Assembly: GCA_934778125.1 (NCBI GenBank)
Contig: CAKVOF010000001.1
Coordinates: 29,523 to 93,522, forward strand
Source of the DNA: an uncultured Clostridia bacterium
GTDB lineage: Bacteria > Bacillota > Clostridia > Christensenellales > UBA1242
Length of the DNA: 64,000 nucleotides
Direction of reading: 5' to 3'
This document shows, piece after piece, positions 1-10,077 of the stretch (within the stretch, counting starts at the first letter, position 1; every line of letters begins with the position of its first letter). The notes beneath the pieces were generated by a model. The model saw only the letters and a program-made list of their open reading frames with translations, was not told the DNA's origin and searched no databases. The translations under genes were made by a program, and so were the position numbers.

Positions 1-3000
1 TTTTAATAATCCGTTTGTTTCTGGTGCTAAATAGTCTGATTCTTTAGCGTTTGGTGAGAAATAGGTGTCGGCAGTTGATTTAAGTTCATTTGGGTAGAAT
101 GCCGAAATAACGCTTGTGATGTTATCTGGTTTAAAAACTAAGAAATAGTCTTTAATTGTTTCATTCGTTTTAATTTGTCCATTTTCAATATCATCTGATT
201 TTAGTTCTGAATTTTCAGTTGCAAAAACAAGTTTGAAATTCATTCCGCCTTGAGCAAAAATGTTGTCGTAGAATTGATTATTACTATTATATAAATCTTG
301 GTTGAATCCAACCTTGATTTTATATGTTAAAACAAACATTTGCTTAGAATCCACCACACCACTGAATTTAATTGAGCCTTCCAACAACTCAAAGGTTAAA
401 ATTGATGAGTTATCTGTAGTTGTTGAATATATTGATGATAATGAATTAAAATCAATTTTATAATCTACTTCTTTGATGTATCTAATCGTTGATGTGTTTT
501 GATATCTATAACCTAATAACCTTAAAGTTTCATTCGGTTTAACGTAGAATATTTCACTGCCTTTAGTTATTTCAAAATAACCCTCTTGATTCGTGTTTGA
601 CAAATAAACATTTGAAGTTTTAATCTCTGCCGTTAATGTAACACTTCCGTTGTTTGGGCTTATTCCCGCACTTGGGGTGTTATCCACAATTTTTAAATAC
701 TCTGGGCGAGAGCAAACCTCTAAGCAATATTCTTTTGTTAAATCATTAACAATTGCAAAGTGTTTTGTGGTGTCAACACTATTTAATTCATATTTATAAG
801 AACTCTCAGCGCCAGTATCAGGGTCTGTTTGATTATAATTTTCATTCCAATATTTTTGAGTGATTGAATCTATTTCATTATCACCTATAACTGAATCCAA
901 ATAATAGAATGGAGTTACCTTGAATTTAAAGAATGATTTTTTATCTTGCCCCGCATTATCTCTAACTGCTTTCAAACTAAATGAACTTGCATTTCTTTCA
1001 ACATTCTTAATAATAACAATATTATTTTTGAAACTATTCTCATCACTAACAGTGTTAAATGTGTGTTCTTCATTGCCAATTTTAACTGTTGCATTAACAT
1101 TATCACTAATGCTTTCTTTTGTTTGATAATTATAGCTTGAATCTAAGATTTCTAAAATCAATCCCATTTTTCCGTTGTTTTCAACGAATGATTGATATTG
1201 AACATTTTCTTTATTAACATAATTTGATTTATACGTGTTTTCAATGTTAGCAACGATATCTTTGCTTTCATCAATATATAATTTATCTTTATCACGAACA
1301 AGTTCATCGCTTGATGTTAATTCTTTATTATTTTCTGATAATAATTTTAAACCGCTAATACCATCAACCACAATAACTTCCACAACCGCTTTAATTGTGT
1401 GGTCTAAGGCGCTAAAGATTGTTACTTCTGCAAATCCATAGCCTGTTGTTGAAACAATATTGCCACCATATCTAATGCTTTGCTTAACAACCCCTTCGTT
1501 TGAACTTCTAATTCCGATATTTTTGTTAACTTTAAGTTCTATGAAGTCCACACCATCAATTTCATTATTTCCAACAAATTTAATATTTGCTAATCTAACT
1601 ACTTCACTTGAAGATGCACGGAAAGAATTAGAAATGCCAAATTCATAATAATTACTAGTAACATTCCCATTCAATTGAGTGTTGTGGAACAACACCACTC
1701 TTTTTATAACCTTATCGGCCTTCACATACGAACCTAAATCTATGTATTGTTTGTTGTAATAGTTAATTTTGTTATCTATAACAGTGTTAACCTTTAATGG
1801 AATAATATCAATCTCTATTCCACTTGGAACAATATCGTATAATGCTTCGTAATATACTGTTCTATTTTTGTCTTTTAAATATATTCCTTCGCTATGGTAA
1901 ACCACCAATATAGGAAGTTTATCGTTAAGATTTTCATTTTGATACCAATTAAAACCTGGTATCTTCTCATTATTAACAACTTTAGTAAACGCTGGGTTAT
2001 TAAATAAATCTTCTGAACTACCATTCGTTCCTGAATTAACAACAATAAATAAGCCACCATTAATATAAGCATAAGAAGTTTTAATATTGGTATAATCTTC
2101 TGTTGAATCAAAATGTTTTATTGAACCATTAATCAAACTATTAGTTCTAACTTTTGCATATGCATTTGTGATAGTTGCAGTGCCATTATTTAATCCAATC
2201 AACCCCGCAACATTATTGCTATTAGCCTCAACGTTAATCGATCCATCAAAATATGACTTAATAATGCTTGCATTACCATTTAATTCACCTATCAAGCCAC
2301 CAACATCGGCACTCCATGTTGAATCTGGAGCATATAAATCACCATAATTATCACTGCCACCAACTTCATTAGTGTTAAAGCCCCTTGCGTATGATTGTTC
2401 GATTATTAACTTTGCATCTGTTCCACTAACCTTTGCAGAACCAATAACACCGCCAAGCTTTGTGTATGCCACAAGACTTGCAGTTGATATGCCTTTATCT
2501 TCAGTGTTTGGGAAGTAAACCACCACATCTTTAATATAAACACCATTTTCACTAACTAGCCCAATCACGCCACCAACGTTGCTATACGAATACAAAGTTG
2601 GGAACACTTGCACATCTGAAATGGTTAAATGACTTTCATTATACTCGCCTTTAATTTCACTCTTTCCTGCAACACCACCAACATTTGCTTTACTCAAGTT
2701 AACACTGCCAGATTCCACTGAACCCACTAAAATATATGTTTGCACTTTTAAGTCTTTTATGTTTGAATCTCCATCTGAACCTGCAAAGTCTATCAACCCA
2801 ACAACACCACCGATATTAATTTCGTTGTTTTCATTTTTAGTGTTGTTTTTTGTTAACTTAGCACTCATTTTAGAACTATATTGCGCAATTGTTAAATTTT
2901 CATTAAAACCGTAAATTTTTCCATTGGTAGTATCGTTTGTTAATTTACCAACCATTCCACCAATATTTAATTTGCTTATTATAGCTCCACTTGGTGAATC

Positions 3001-6000
3001 ATCAAATATAATATCCGTGTTTGCAACGCAATTTTCCATAACGCCCGCAAACTCACCACAAATTCCACCAATATTCAATTCAATAATTGTTTTATCTTCA
3101 CTAACCATTGTGTTGATAGTAAAGTTGGCATTCACAATTAAGTTTTTAATAGTTGCTAAGTTTGTTGTAATTTTTTTAAACAATCCAAAACTTGCATTTT
3201 TTGCAAGACTATCAAAAGGCATAACGCTAGCAGTATATGAAATAGTGTGATATTCTTCCTTTGTGTCACCATTGATTTTATATTCAAACAACCCATTTAA
3301 ACTAAAATTACCACCTTCATTATTTGTTATCTCTGGGAAATTAATATAATTTAATGTTCCATCAAGAGAAATATCGTTAGTTAAAATATAGTGATAGTAT
3401 TTTCCTCTCTCCTTATTTCCATTTTCAACATCTTTAACAAAATAATTTTTATAATAACTCGCATTTGAAATTTCAAAAGGATTTTCACTTGATCCATCTG
3501 CCACTTTAATTCTAATTGTAACTTTTGTTGTTGCACTTTCAATTGAATTCTTCACAAAGCTATCTTCCGAAGCAATCGTTAAATATTCAGTTCCCGCTTT
3601 TGATTTAGGAATAATAACTAAGTCGTAATTACCCTCAACAATCCCACCAATAAGATCTTTCCAATTTCTAGAATTTTGCTTATCTTCCTTCGAAAGAGAA
3701 CTTAAAACTTTTTTAACTTCATAGCAATCATTAATATAGTTGCCAAGAACGATATTTTCATTGAAAACATTATTTGGTTTTATTATTTTTTCAACAACGA
3801 TACTTGAATTGTTATATCTATTCTCACCAGCTTCAAAATAAAACCCTGAATCTTGAACATCTTTTAAAATTATCTTTTCAACCTTTTTTGCACTATTGAT
3901 ATTCAATGTTAGTTGAGTAAACGCACTTTGAATATTAAATTGCTTTGCTTCAATTGTTATTGCCACTTTTATTGTGTTTTCAAATATCGCATTTAAGGCT
4001 TGCACCTTTTCATCTTCAGTGATTGCCTCTATATTAGGTCCACCAGCAGTTTTATGATTAAAATAACTTGCAATATACTCTTTCAAATTATCACTAAAGT
4101 TTGCAAACTTTTTAACTTTAAATGATATGTGAAAATTTCTTATTTTATCTGTATTAATCTCAAAAACATCATCAAACACAATTTGATATTCACTAGTGTA
4201 TTCATTAGCTGGCAATTTTGGTAGGTTTAATGAGTTGTGTGAGAGTTCAATTTCAACAGCTCCCTTTTCTCCAACATTTCCCTCAGCCAAACCACCAAGC
4301 CTAATAACCTCTGGATTTAAAGCAAACTCTATGTTGTAATTAGACCTTTCCGCCTCAAGCCTATAGCCCACAGACTCAGGATTATACAATGTTGTTTTAT
4401 TAGATGAAGTATCCGATGTGATTGTTACGCTGTTTAGAGCATCTAACACCCAAACAAAAATGTTATATGTAACTTTAATTGGTGTTTTTTCGATTTTATT
4501 ACCTGCATCTAATTTATAACCACTATATTCTATATTTATCACATAAGGCTTATTAGAATCCGTTGTTAAATTTTCACCAACCGTTATTATTCCATTTTCC
4601 ATGCGAACGCTTGAAGTTTCACTAATCAATTTAACCGTACAATTGTTTGTTATATCGATATATCTATAATCCGCACCATCTTTAAAGATATTGCTAAGCG
4701 TTAATTTAAGTTTGCTATTTGGAGTAACAACTAATCCTTGAATGTAATCATAGTCAATAGTTTCACCTTCACCACAAACATCATTTTCCTTAATTAAAGA
4801 ATATGTACTTCCATCATACTCAACTTTAAAATCACTTCCTGCCTCATAATTAAACATTTTATTCCAAAGAATCATTCCGCTATTTGAATCAATATCTATT
4901 TTGCTTGGAATAATTGAATCATATGAACTTTCCTCAGCTTTATATTTAAAACCAATAGGAACAACAAGTTTTATGCCAAGTTGAATTTCGTAACCATTAA
5001 TTAATTTAATTTTAACATTTTTGATTTCCGCAGTTTTTAAGTCATCATTTGGCACAACCACAATACTTGACTTTAAAACGCCACCATCTTCTTTATTAAA
5101 CACTTGCAATTTGAAAAACTCATTTGAATAAACGATACCTTCATTTACATCTTCACAAACCAAAACCGATTTTAAATCGAAACCAGAAATTGTCAATAAA
5201 GTATGTGTTTCTGACAATTTCTCTAAATCAAAATCACTAATAGCCACATTTAAAAAGTAAGAAGCATCTTTTATCTTTTCCATCTCAACAATAGTGGCAT
5301 TTAAGTTTGCATTACTTACCAAGTTGATTTTTATCTCTTTTCTGCATAACTCATACTGGCTATAGTTTTCTGTTAATTGCTTTTCAGGGCAAACATCAAA
5401 GTGGTAAACAATAGTTGCAGTTATATCTTTAATATTTTTCAATTGCTCATTAGTTTCAAAAGTGTGCTTTAAATAAACCACTTCATTTAAATTAAGATTT
5501 GAATAAACAATTGATTTGTTTGCTCCATCTGTGTATGTTAAAACATCGTTTTCATTATTATTTCTAAACACTTTTAATCCAGCCACATCGCCATTCTTTT
5601 TCAACACATCAATTGATTCAGATGAAATAATTAGCGAATATGTTGGGCTATAAATTGCACTATTATCATCGTTATCAACATTTAAAATTGGCTTAATTTC
5701 TGAGCCATTAAGCGTGCCTATATATTGAGTAAAAACACTAATGCTTGTTAAGTCTTTGTTATTATTGATAATCATATCTTCAGGCAAAGCAACCACATTA
5801 ACAGTTACTTTAATCTCTTTATCATATAATCCGCCTAAATCTAAATTTCCAGTATTATCAAAATATTCAAATTTGAATGTTAATTCCGCTTCACCTATTT
5901 TATCTGAATTTGTTTTTATTGCCCAGGTGAAACTATTACCTTCAAGTTTATCCGCCTTAATTAATTCACTATTAGAACTTACGCAAGTTACTTTATAACT

Positions 6001-6984
6001 CGAACCTAAATCTGAAATAACGGCATTTGCTTTATTTCTTAAATCAAATGTTAAAGTTCTTTGCATTAAATAATTATTTGTTGTTGCGATTGGAGAAAGA
6101 ATTGGATTAACTAAAATAACATTATATTTATCAAGAGAATTCTTAGATAGTTCAAATGTGCTTGAATCTAAACTATCTTTATTCGATTTCACACCAATAT
6201 TATCGGCAACCTTCACAACAGCCAATGAAAATTCAAATGGTTGAGAATAATCAGTGGTTGAATCCAAAGTGTCGTGAGCATAAACTGATTTATTTTTTGA
6301 TTTAATATTTATTTTAACTTTTTCAAAACCTTTCGTAAGCGCATCATTAGCACAAGTAAGTTTTGTTTTTGTTGAGTCTAATGTGAAAACGCTAGTTGAA
6401 TCAATTCCATTAATAGTTTCATTAACTATGCTTATCTCAAAATCCCTTTGCTCCGTTTGCATTGGATAAAACTCAAATGCACGAGCTAGAATTTCATTTG
6501 AAGCGAAATCTATAGTTTGACCTTGAGCGATTGCAACTTTGCTTGATTCAAATTTTATTCTTTTCACTTCAACTAGTGATTTAAATGTAACTGATTTATA
6601 TAAACTAGTTGGGCCCTCTTTTGGTTTGATCGTGAAAGTCCCCTTTCCGACCATATCTGTTGGGGTGATTGTTATTTTATTTAGCCCCAAAGCTTTATCG
6701 TATTCAACTGTGAATGTTGCATAAGCATTGTTTTGAATCGGCTGAATTTCCTTGCTAACCGATTTCCCAACCCCAGAGATTTTAACCCAAATCACTGTTG
6801 GGATAGCTTCACCCGTTCCAGCTGGCGAACCAACACTCAACTCCTCATTTAAGTTTAATTCGTTTTTGCATTCAACATCGGTAAAAACAACCATAGTCAT
6901 TTTAGAATATGGGTTTCCACAGCTTGCCAAAAACATAATTGGGCTTATTAAAACCATTAATAAAACCATCAAGCACTTTTTCAT
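1..6984 (-). CDS. giant GLUG-repeat surface lipoprotein (3' end outside window)
   Basis: The frame is open from the ATG at 6984 to the left edge, giving at least 2328 residues; the C-terminus is missing. I chose 6984 over the in-frame ATG at 6990 because GGAG lies 7 nt before it. The protein starts with a lipoprotein signal (hydrophobic run, lipobox L-A-S-C, Cys22). Residues ~30-1200 look like strings of beta-sandwich, Ig-like segments rich in Asn, Thr and Lys. Residues ~1290-1600 contain about eight spaced copies of a GG-(V/I/L)-(I/V/A)-G motif (for example NIGGVVGLI, NVGGVIGLV, DVGGLIGEL), which is the GLUG pattern of adhesins and IgA-protease-like surface proteins and usually marks beta-helix-like repeats. 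No catalytic motif was recognised. A cell-surface adhesin or matrix role is inference. It diverges from a signal peptidase gene across 528 bp. Confidence 0.85.
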   Translation of the reverse strand, partial: MKKCLMVLLMVLISPIMFLASCGNPYSKMTMVVFTDVECKNELNLNEELSVGSPAGTGEAIPTVIWVKISGVGKSVSKEIQPIQNNAYATFTVEYDKALGLNKITITPTDMVGKGTFTIKPKEGPTSLYKSVTFKSLVEVKRIKFESSKVAIAQGQTIDFASNEILARAFEFYPMQTEQRDFEISIVNETINGIDSTSVFTLDSTKTKLTCANDALTKGFEKVKINIKSKNKSVYAHDTLDSTTDYSQPFEFSLAVVKVADNIGVKSNKDSLDSSTFELSKNSLDKYNVILVNPILSPIATTNNYLMQRTLTFDLRNKANAVISDLGSSYKVTCVSSNSELIKADKLEGNSFTWAIKTNSDKIGEAELTFKFEYFDNTGNLDLGGLYDKEIKVTVNVVALPEDMIINNNKDLTSISVFTQYIGTLNGSEIKPILNVDNDDNSAIYSPTYSLIISSESIDVLKKNGDVAGLKVFRNNNENDVLTYTDGANKSIVYSNLNLNEVVYLKHTFETNEQLKNIKDITATIVYHFDVCPEKQLTENYSQYELCRKEIKINLVSNANLNATIVEMEKIKDASYFLNVAISDFDLEKLSETHTLLTISGFDLKSVLVCEDVNEGIVYSNEFFKLQVFNKEDGGVLKSSIVVVPNDDLKTAEIKNVKIKLINGYEIQLGIKLVVPIGFKYKAEESSYDSIIPSKIDIDSNSGMILWNKMFNYEAGSDFKVEYDGSTYSLIKENDVCGEGETIDYDYIQGLVVTPNSKLKLTLSNIFKDGADYRYIDITNNCTVKLISETSSVRMENGIITVGENLTTDSNKPYVINIEYSGYKLDAGNKIEKTPIKVTYNIFVWVLDALNSVTITSDTSSNKTTLYNPESVGYRLEAERSNYNIEFALNPEVIRLGGLAEGNVGEKGAVEIELSHNSLNLPKLPANEYTSEYQIVFDDVFEINTDKIRNFHISFKVKKFANFSDNLKEYIASYFNHKTAGGPNIEAITEDEKVQALNAIFENTIKVAITIEAKQFNIQSAFTQLTLNINSAKKVEKIILKDVQDSGFYFEAGENRYNNSSIVVEKIIKPNNVFNENIVLGNYINDCYEVKKVLSSLSKEDKQNSRNWKDLIGGIVEGNYDLVIIPKSKAGTEYLTIASEDSFVKNSIESATTKVTIRIKVADGSSENPFEISNASYYKNYFVKDVENGNKERGKYYHYILTNDISLDGTLNYINFPEITNNEGGNFSLNGLFEYKINGDTKEEYHTISYTASVMPFDSLAKNASFGLFKKITTNLATIKNLIVNANFTINTMVSEDKTIIELNIGGICGEFAGVMENCVANTDIIFDDSPSGAIISKLNIGGMVGKLTNDTTNGKIYGFNENLTIAQYSSKMSAKLTKNNTKNENNEINIGGVVGLIDFAGSDGDSNIKDLKVQTYILVGSVESGSVNLSKANVGGVAGKSEIKGEYNESHLTISDVQVFPTLYSYSNVGGVIGLVSENGVYIKDVVVYFPNTEDKGISTASLVAYTKLGGVIGSAKVSGTDAKLIIEQSYARGFNTNEVGGSDNYGDLYAPDSTWSADVGGLIGELNGNASIIKSYFDGSINVEANSNNVAGLIGLNNGTATITNAYAKVRTNSLINGSIKHFDSTEDYTNIKTSYAYINGGLFIVVNSGTNGSSEDLFNNPAFTKVVNNEKIPGFNWYQNENLNDKLPILVVYHSEGIYLKDKNRTVYYEALYDIVPSGIEIDIIPLKVNTVIDNKINYYNKQYIDLGSYVKADKVIKRVVLFHNTQLNGNVTSNYYEFGISNSFRASSSEVVRLANIKFVGNNEIDGVDFIELKVNKNIGIRSSNEGVVKQSIRYGGNIVSTTGYGFAEVTIFSALDHTIKAVVEVIVVDGISGLKLLSENNKELTSSDELVRDKDKLYIDESKDIVANIENTYKSNYVNKENVQYQSFVENNGKMGLILEILDSSYNYQTKESISDNVNATVKIGNEEHTFNTVSDENSFKNNIVIIKNVERNASSFSLKAVRDNAGQDKKSFFKFKVTPFYYLDSVIGDNEIDSITQKYWNENYNQTDPDTGAESSYKYELNSVDTTKHFAIVNDLTKEYCLEVCSRPEYLKIVDNTPSAGISPNNGSVTLTAEIKTSNVYLSNTNQEGYFEITKGSEIFYVKPNETLRLLGYRYQNTSTIRYIKEVDYKIDFNSLSSIYSTTTDNSSILTFELLEGSIKFSGVVDSKQMFVLTYKIKVGFNQDLYNSNNQFYDNIFAQGGMNFKLVFATENSELKSDDIENGQIKTNETIKDYFLVFKPDNITSVISAFYPNELKSTADTYFSPNAKESDYLAPETNGLLK

Positions 6985-7043
6985 TTTCATTCTCCTTTGC
7001 TCTAAATATATTATTAAACAATTATATAATAATTATTTACGCT

Positions 7044-7062
7044 CGCGCGTGCGCGTGCGTAT
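7044..7062. other. GC-rich alternating purine-pyrimidine tract (possible Z-DNA)
   Basis: Nineteen bases alternate strictly between pyrimidine and purine, nearly all CG and TG steps, inside a very AT-rich intergenic region between two divergent genes. Such tracts can adopt Z-DNA under negative supercoiling. It lies 60 bp upstream of the giant lipoprotein start. A regulatory role is inference. Confidence 0.7.
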
Positions 7063-7395
7063 TTATATAAATATACAAATATATTATATAAACTTTATAA
7101 TATATAGTCAAATAAATGCACTAAAAAATCGCTTTTTACAATATTTTAAAATATAATGATTTAACTTGCTGAAAAATAATTTTAAGATTCCAAATTTTTA
7201 TTTTAATTTCAAGTTTGATTTTTTACCACAACATCAAAAACTAAAAATTATTGTAAAAAAATAAAAATTTGTAATATTGTCATAAACATATGCGTTTTTG
7301 TCAATAACATAAGCATTATAAACACAACCCCTCATTTTGTTTTTCAACCCATTTAAAGTTTATTTGTGTAATTTAAATAAATAATTTAAAAGACA

Positions 7396-7424
7396 TTCAC
7401 ATTTCATTAATTATTTGATATAAT
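7396..7424 (+). promoter_or_regulatory. promoter for the ER-type signal peptidase gene
   Basis: The -35 TTCACA (five of six consensus) is followed by a 17-bp spacer and TATAAT, preceded by TG one base away (extended -10). Predicted start of transcription is near 7431, leaving a leader of ~80 nt. The rest of the 6985-7512 gap is AT-rich and holds only this promoter and the alternating tract. Confidence 0.6.
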
Positions 7425-7512
7425 AATTTCACGAAAATTAAAAACAAAAACAACTCATCTGTTTGTTACAATAAAGCAAACTATAAGCAATTTAAATAAC
7501 TAAAGAAAACAT

Positions 7513-8385
7513 ATGAAAACAAAAAAAGATATAAAATTTATAGTCAATAAAGTATTAACGTGCTTCTCAGAAGCATTGTTTTACTTTGCGGTAATGCTTT
7601 CTCCGTTTATAGCATATGGATACATTCATAAAACTCCAGTAACTTTATTTGGCGCGAATGTTTCAGTCGTAACAACAGGAAGTATGATAAATAGTGGATT
7701 CAATATTGGCGACACCCTTATTCTGAGGCGAATAAACCCACACAACATCAAAGTTGGCGATGCTATTGCTTTTTATTATGAAGCTAGTGAAATCCCAAAT
7801 AGAAACGAATTGCAAACATATGTGAGCGTGAAAACTGTTCCTAATAACCTTTCATTTAATGAAATGTTTGGCATTAATAATAAGTATTTTCTTGAAGCAA
7901 GCAAGAAGAATCGTTTCGTTTGCTTTCACCAAGTTGTAAACATCTATATTGATAAAAATGGTGAACTATGGTTTGAAACTTGGGGCACGAGCAACGTTGA
8001 TAATGAAGGAAACAAGTATTATGATAAAAAACTAACCAACGAAAACTATGTGGTAGGCAAATATTCTAGAAGGCCATATCTCATTTGGATTATAACATCT
8101 CTCGCTTTAAAGTTTGGTCTTAAAAACGTTTTGATTTGCGTTTGCACTGTTGTATTCATATCAATTATAATTAGATACTCATTAGTTTTTAGAAAATTAT
8201 ATTTATCAAATAAATTATACAAACGAGAGCTTTCCATAACAAATAAAGTTTTCACCCCAAAATTCTTTTTGGAAACCTCTTTAAAAGATAGAGCAAAGTT
8301 ACTTTCATCAGCCAAACCAAACGAACTTATAATTTATAAAGAAAAGTTGTTTAATAGTAAATATATCAATTATTATAAATCATAA
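7513..8385 (+). CDS. signal peptidase I, ER/SipW type (S26B-like)
   Basis: A 290-residue membrane serine peptidase that would remove signal peptides from exported proteins. A membrane segment at ~17-38 is followed by the catalytic-serine motif TTGSM (Ser57) and the I-x-VGD-x-I block at ~79-85. In place of the Lys of ordinary bacterial LepB it has His139 in F-H-Q-V-V, then a G-T-S-N-x-D region and a V-V-G-K-Y motif at ~180, as in the SipW/archaeal/ER branch. A second membrane segment lies at ~190-222 and the C-terminus is basic. The Shine-Dalgarno is weak. A standard LepB with Ser/Lys dyad is encoded at 39645-40361, so the two probably serve different clients. SipW relatives often process matrix or spore-coat proteins; the neighbouring giant lipoprotein has a lipobox and would not be its substrate. 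Confidence 0.82.
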   Translation: MKTKKDIKFIVNKVLTCFSEALFYFAVMLSPFIAYGYIHKTPVTLFGANVSVVTTGSMINSGFNIGDTLILRRINPHNIKVGDAIAFYYEASEIPNRNELQTYVSVKTVPNNLSFNEMFGINNKYFLEASKKNRFVCFHQVVNIYIDKNGELWFETWGTSNVDNEGNKYYDKKLTNENYVVGKYSRRPYLIWIITSLALKFGLKNVLICVCTVVFISIIIRYSLVFRKLYLSNKLYKRELSITNKVFTPKFFLETSLKDRAKLLSSAKPNELIIYKEKLFNSKYINYYKS

Positions 8386-8485
8386 AGCCATAAAAGTTTT
8401 TAATTTTACATCTTTACCTAAACGCATCATGAAATCATAATTTAGCATAAAATATAAATGCTCACAATTTATTCGTTTAAAGTTT

Positions 8486-8515
8486 AAGAAGAAAGATTAT
8501 TTCTTCTTTTTTTAT
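8486..8515 (+). terminator. terminator after the signal peptidase gene
   Basis: A 9-bp stem (AAGAAGAAA with TTTCTTCTT) with a 5-base loop is followed by a T run. The remaining 8386-8713 gap is AT-rich; a TTGACA at 8590 and TGATATAAA near 8625 are too far apart for a confident promoter. Confidence 0.6.
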
Positions 8516-8713
8516 TATTAATTTAAAAAAATGTGTAATTAATTTGTTTATTAAAATAACACATTAGATATTATTTAAGTTGTTATTATTTGACATTTGC
8601 ATTGATTTAAGTAATAATTTATTATGATATAAATTAAAAGCTTTAAAATATCAAACGCTTTAATCAAACTAATTTAAAAGCTCAACAAAACTTATCATTA
8701 TATAGGAGTGAAT

Positions 8714-9469
8714 ATGTACAACAAAGAATTTAGCAAAATATACAAAGATTCAGGCTGGGAACTTTTTGCCGATGTGTTTGGCAACTTCCTAATTAAGTAT
8801 TTCGTTAAAAAAGAAAAACCAATTTTATCACACTTAGATCTTGCATGTGGAACTGGTTATCTTTGCAACCTATTTAATTCATTTAACATTGAAACGAGCG
8901 GAATGGATATTTCTGAAAGTATGCTTGAAATAGCACGCAAAAGTTATCCTAATATCACTTTCACTCAAGGCGATATGATCGATTTTAAAAACCTAAAAAA
9001 AGTTGATTTAGTGACTTGCACCTGTGACTCACTCAACCATTTATCGAGCTTAACCAATGTTCAAAACGCAGTTAAAACCGCCTACAAAAACTTAAATGAA
9101 AATGGATATTTTGCTTTTGATATTGTTAACACACGCAAAATTCGCCTAGAAAAAACATATGGCTTTAAAACTGAACACGGTGATATTGAATACTATTTCA
9201 CAATAAACGATGATGATAAATTAATCACTAACATAACTGTCACTGATAACAATGGCAAAGAATATAAAAAGAAAATTGAAGAGTTAGCAATCAACAAGAG
9301 CGATATGAATTCTATTTTAACAGAAGTTGGTTTCAAAATAGAAAAAGTTTATCCATCAATTAAAGCAACTGGCACAAAACTAAACTTAAAATGGTTCTAC
9401 ATTTGCAAAAAAGAAACTCCAAAAAAGAAAAAGGAAATGGTTAAATATGGGAAACGTAGCAAAATTTGA
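8714..9469 (+). CDS. class I SAM-dependent methyltransferase
   Basis: A 251-residue Rossmann-fold methyltransferase. The SAM-binding motif I is LDLACGTGYL near residue 43, motif II is GMDISESML near 67, an acidic GDM follows near 90, and the post-I aromatic region lies near 140. The ATG at 8714 is preferred to the GTG at 8708 because the GTG sits inside the AGGAG ribosome site, which is 5 nt from the ATG. The end overlaps the dUTPase gene by 23 bases, so the two are translationally coupled. The substrate is unknown; the family includes small-molecule and tRNA methyltransferases. The C-terminus is a lysine-rich tail. Confidence 0.82.
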   Translation: MYNKEFSKIYKDSGWELFADVFGNFLIKYFVKKEKPILSHLDLACGTGYLCNLFNSFNIETSGMDISESMLEIARKSYPNITFTQGDMIDFKNLKKVDLVTCTCDSLNHLSSLTNVQNAVKTAYKNLNENGYFAFDIVNTRKIRLEKTYGFKTEHGDIEYYFTINDDDKLITNITVTDNNGKEYKKKIEELAINKSDMNSILTEVGFKIEKVYPSIKATGTKLNLKWFYICKKETPKKKKEMVKYGKRSKI

Positions 9470-9959
9470 AAAAATTTCATTTGGCCAATTTTTAAAAGAT
9501 TATCAAAGCACTTTCCCAAACATAGATGAAAACACTATCACTGGTTATTATAACAACTTAAAATTACCAAAACGCGCAACAATGGGTTCCGCTGGTTATG
9601 ACTTTTTTATTCCGTTTGATTTAACATTAACACCAGGTGAAACTATAAAAATTCCAACCGGAATTAGAGTTCAAATCGATGAAGGCTACTTCTTGCAAAT
9701 CACTCCACGAAGCGGGTTGGGATTTAAATTCCGCCTTCAACTAGACAACACTCTAGGAATAATCGACTCTGATTACTACAATTCATCAAATGAAGGCCAT
9801 ATTTTTATTAAAATGACCAACTTAAACTCTGAAAACAAAGTACTTAATGTTCTTCAAGGGCAAGCGGTGGCTCAAGGAATTTTCCTTGAATTTGGTATAA
9901 CATACGATGATGATTGCGAAGAAATTAGAGATGGTGGTTTCGGAAGCACAACAAAATAA
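9447..9959 (+). CDS. dut: dUTP diphosphatase (trimeric dUTPase family)
   Basis: A 170-residue enzyme that hydrolyses dUTP to dUMP and pyrophosphate, keeping uracil out of DNA and feeding thymidylate synthesis. The five dUTPase motifs are present in order: GSAGYD (motif 1), PRSGLGFK (motif 2), GIIDSDYY (motif 3, with the catalytic Asp), GQAVAQGIF (motif 4) and GGFGSTTK at the extreme C-terminus (motif 5). An N-terminal extension of ~40 residues precedes motif 1, which is longer than in most family members. A dCTP deaminase is less likely given motif 5. It overlaps the upstream methyltransferase and is followed by a terminator. Confidence 0.93.
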   Translation: MGNVAKFEKISFGQFLKDYQSTFPNIDENTITGYYNNLKLPKRATMGSAGYDFFIPFDLTLTPGETIKIPTGIRVQIDEGYFLQITPRSGLGFKFRLQLDNTLGIIDSDYYNSSNEGHIFIKMTNLNSENKVLNVLQGQAVAQGIFLEFGITYDDDCEEIRDGGFGSTTK

Positions 9960-9990
9960 AACAACTTAAATTTTAATATAAAATGTTTTA

Positions 9991-10016
9991 AACTCTACTA
10001 TATGTAGAGTTTTTTA
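9991..10016 (+). terminator. terminator after dut
   Basis: An 8-bp perfect stem (AACTCTAC with GTAGAGTT) with a 5-base loop runs into six T residues. Confidence 0.85.
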
Positions 10017-10042
10017 CACACATTATAACACAATTTAAATAG

Positions 10043-10071
10043 TTGATTAAATAAATGTTATATGCTATAAT
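10043..10071 (+). promoter_or_regulatory. promoter of the XRE regulator, predicting a leaderless mRNA
   Basis: TTGATT at 10043, a 17-bp spacer, then TATAAT at 10066-10071 with TG at the extended -10 position. The usual 7-nt discriminator places transcription start at about 10078, which is the A of the gene's ATG. No Shine-Dalgarno lies upstream of that ATG. Confidence 0.72.
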
Positions 10072-10077
10072 TCAGAT

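Noticed and set aside
2924..3250. Plus-strand frames inside the first 7 kb
   Set aside because: They lie opposite the giant lipoprotein gene, have no ribosome sites and mirror its codon bias.
6752..7156. Open frame of 134 codons crossing the giant gene start and the alternating tract
   Set aside because: It overlaps the signal peptide region antisense and runs into low-complexity DNA; no ribosome site.
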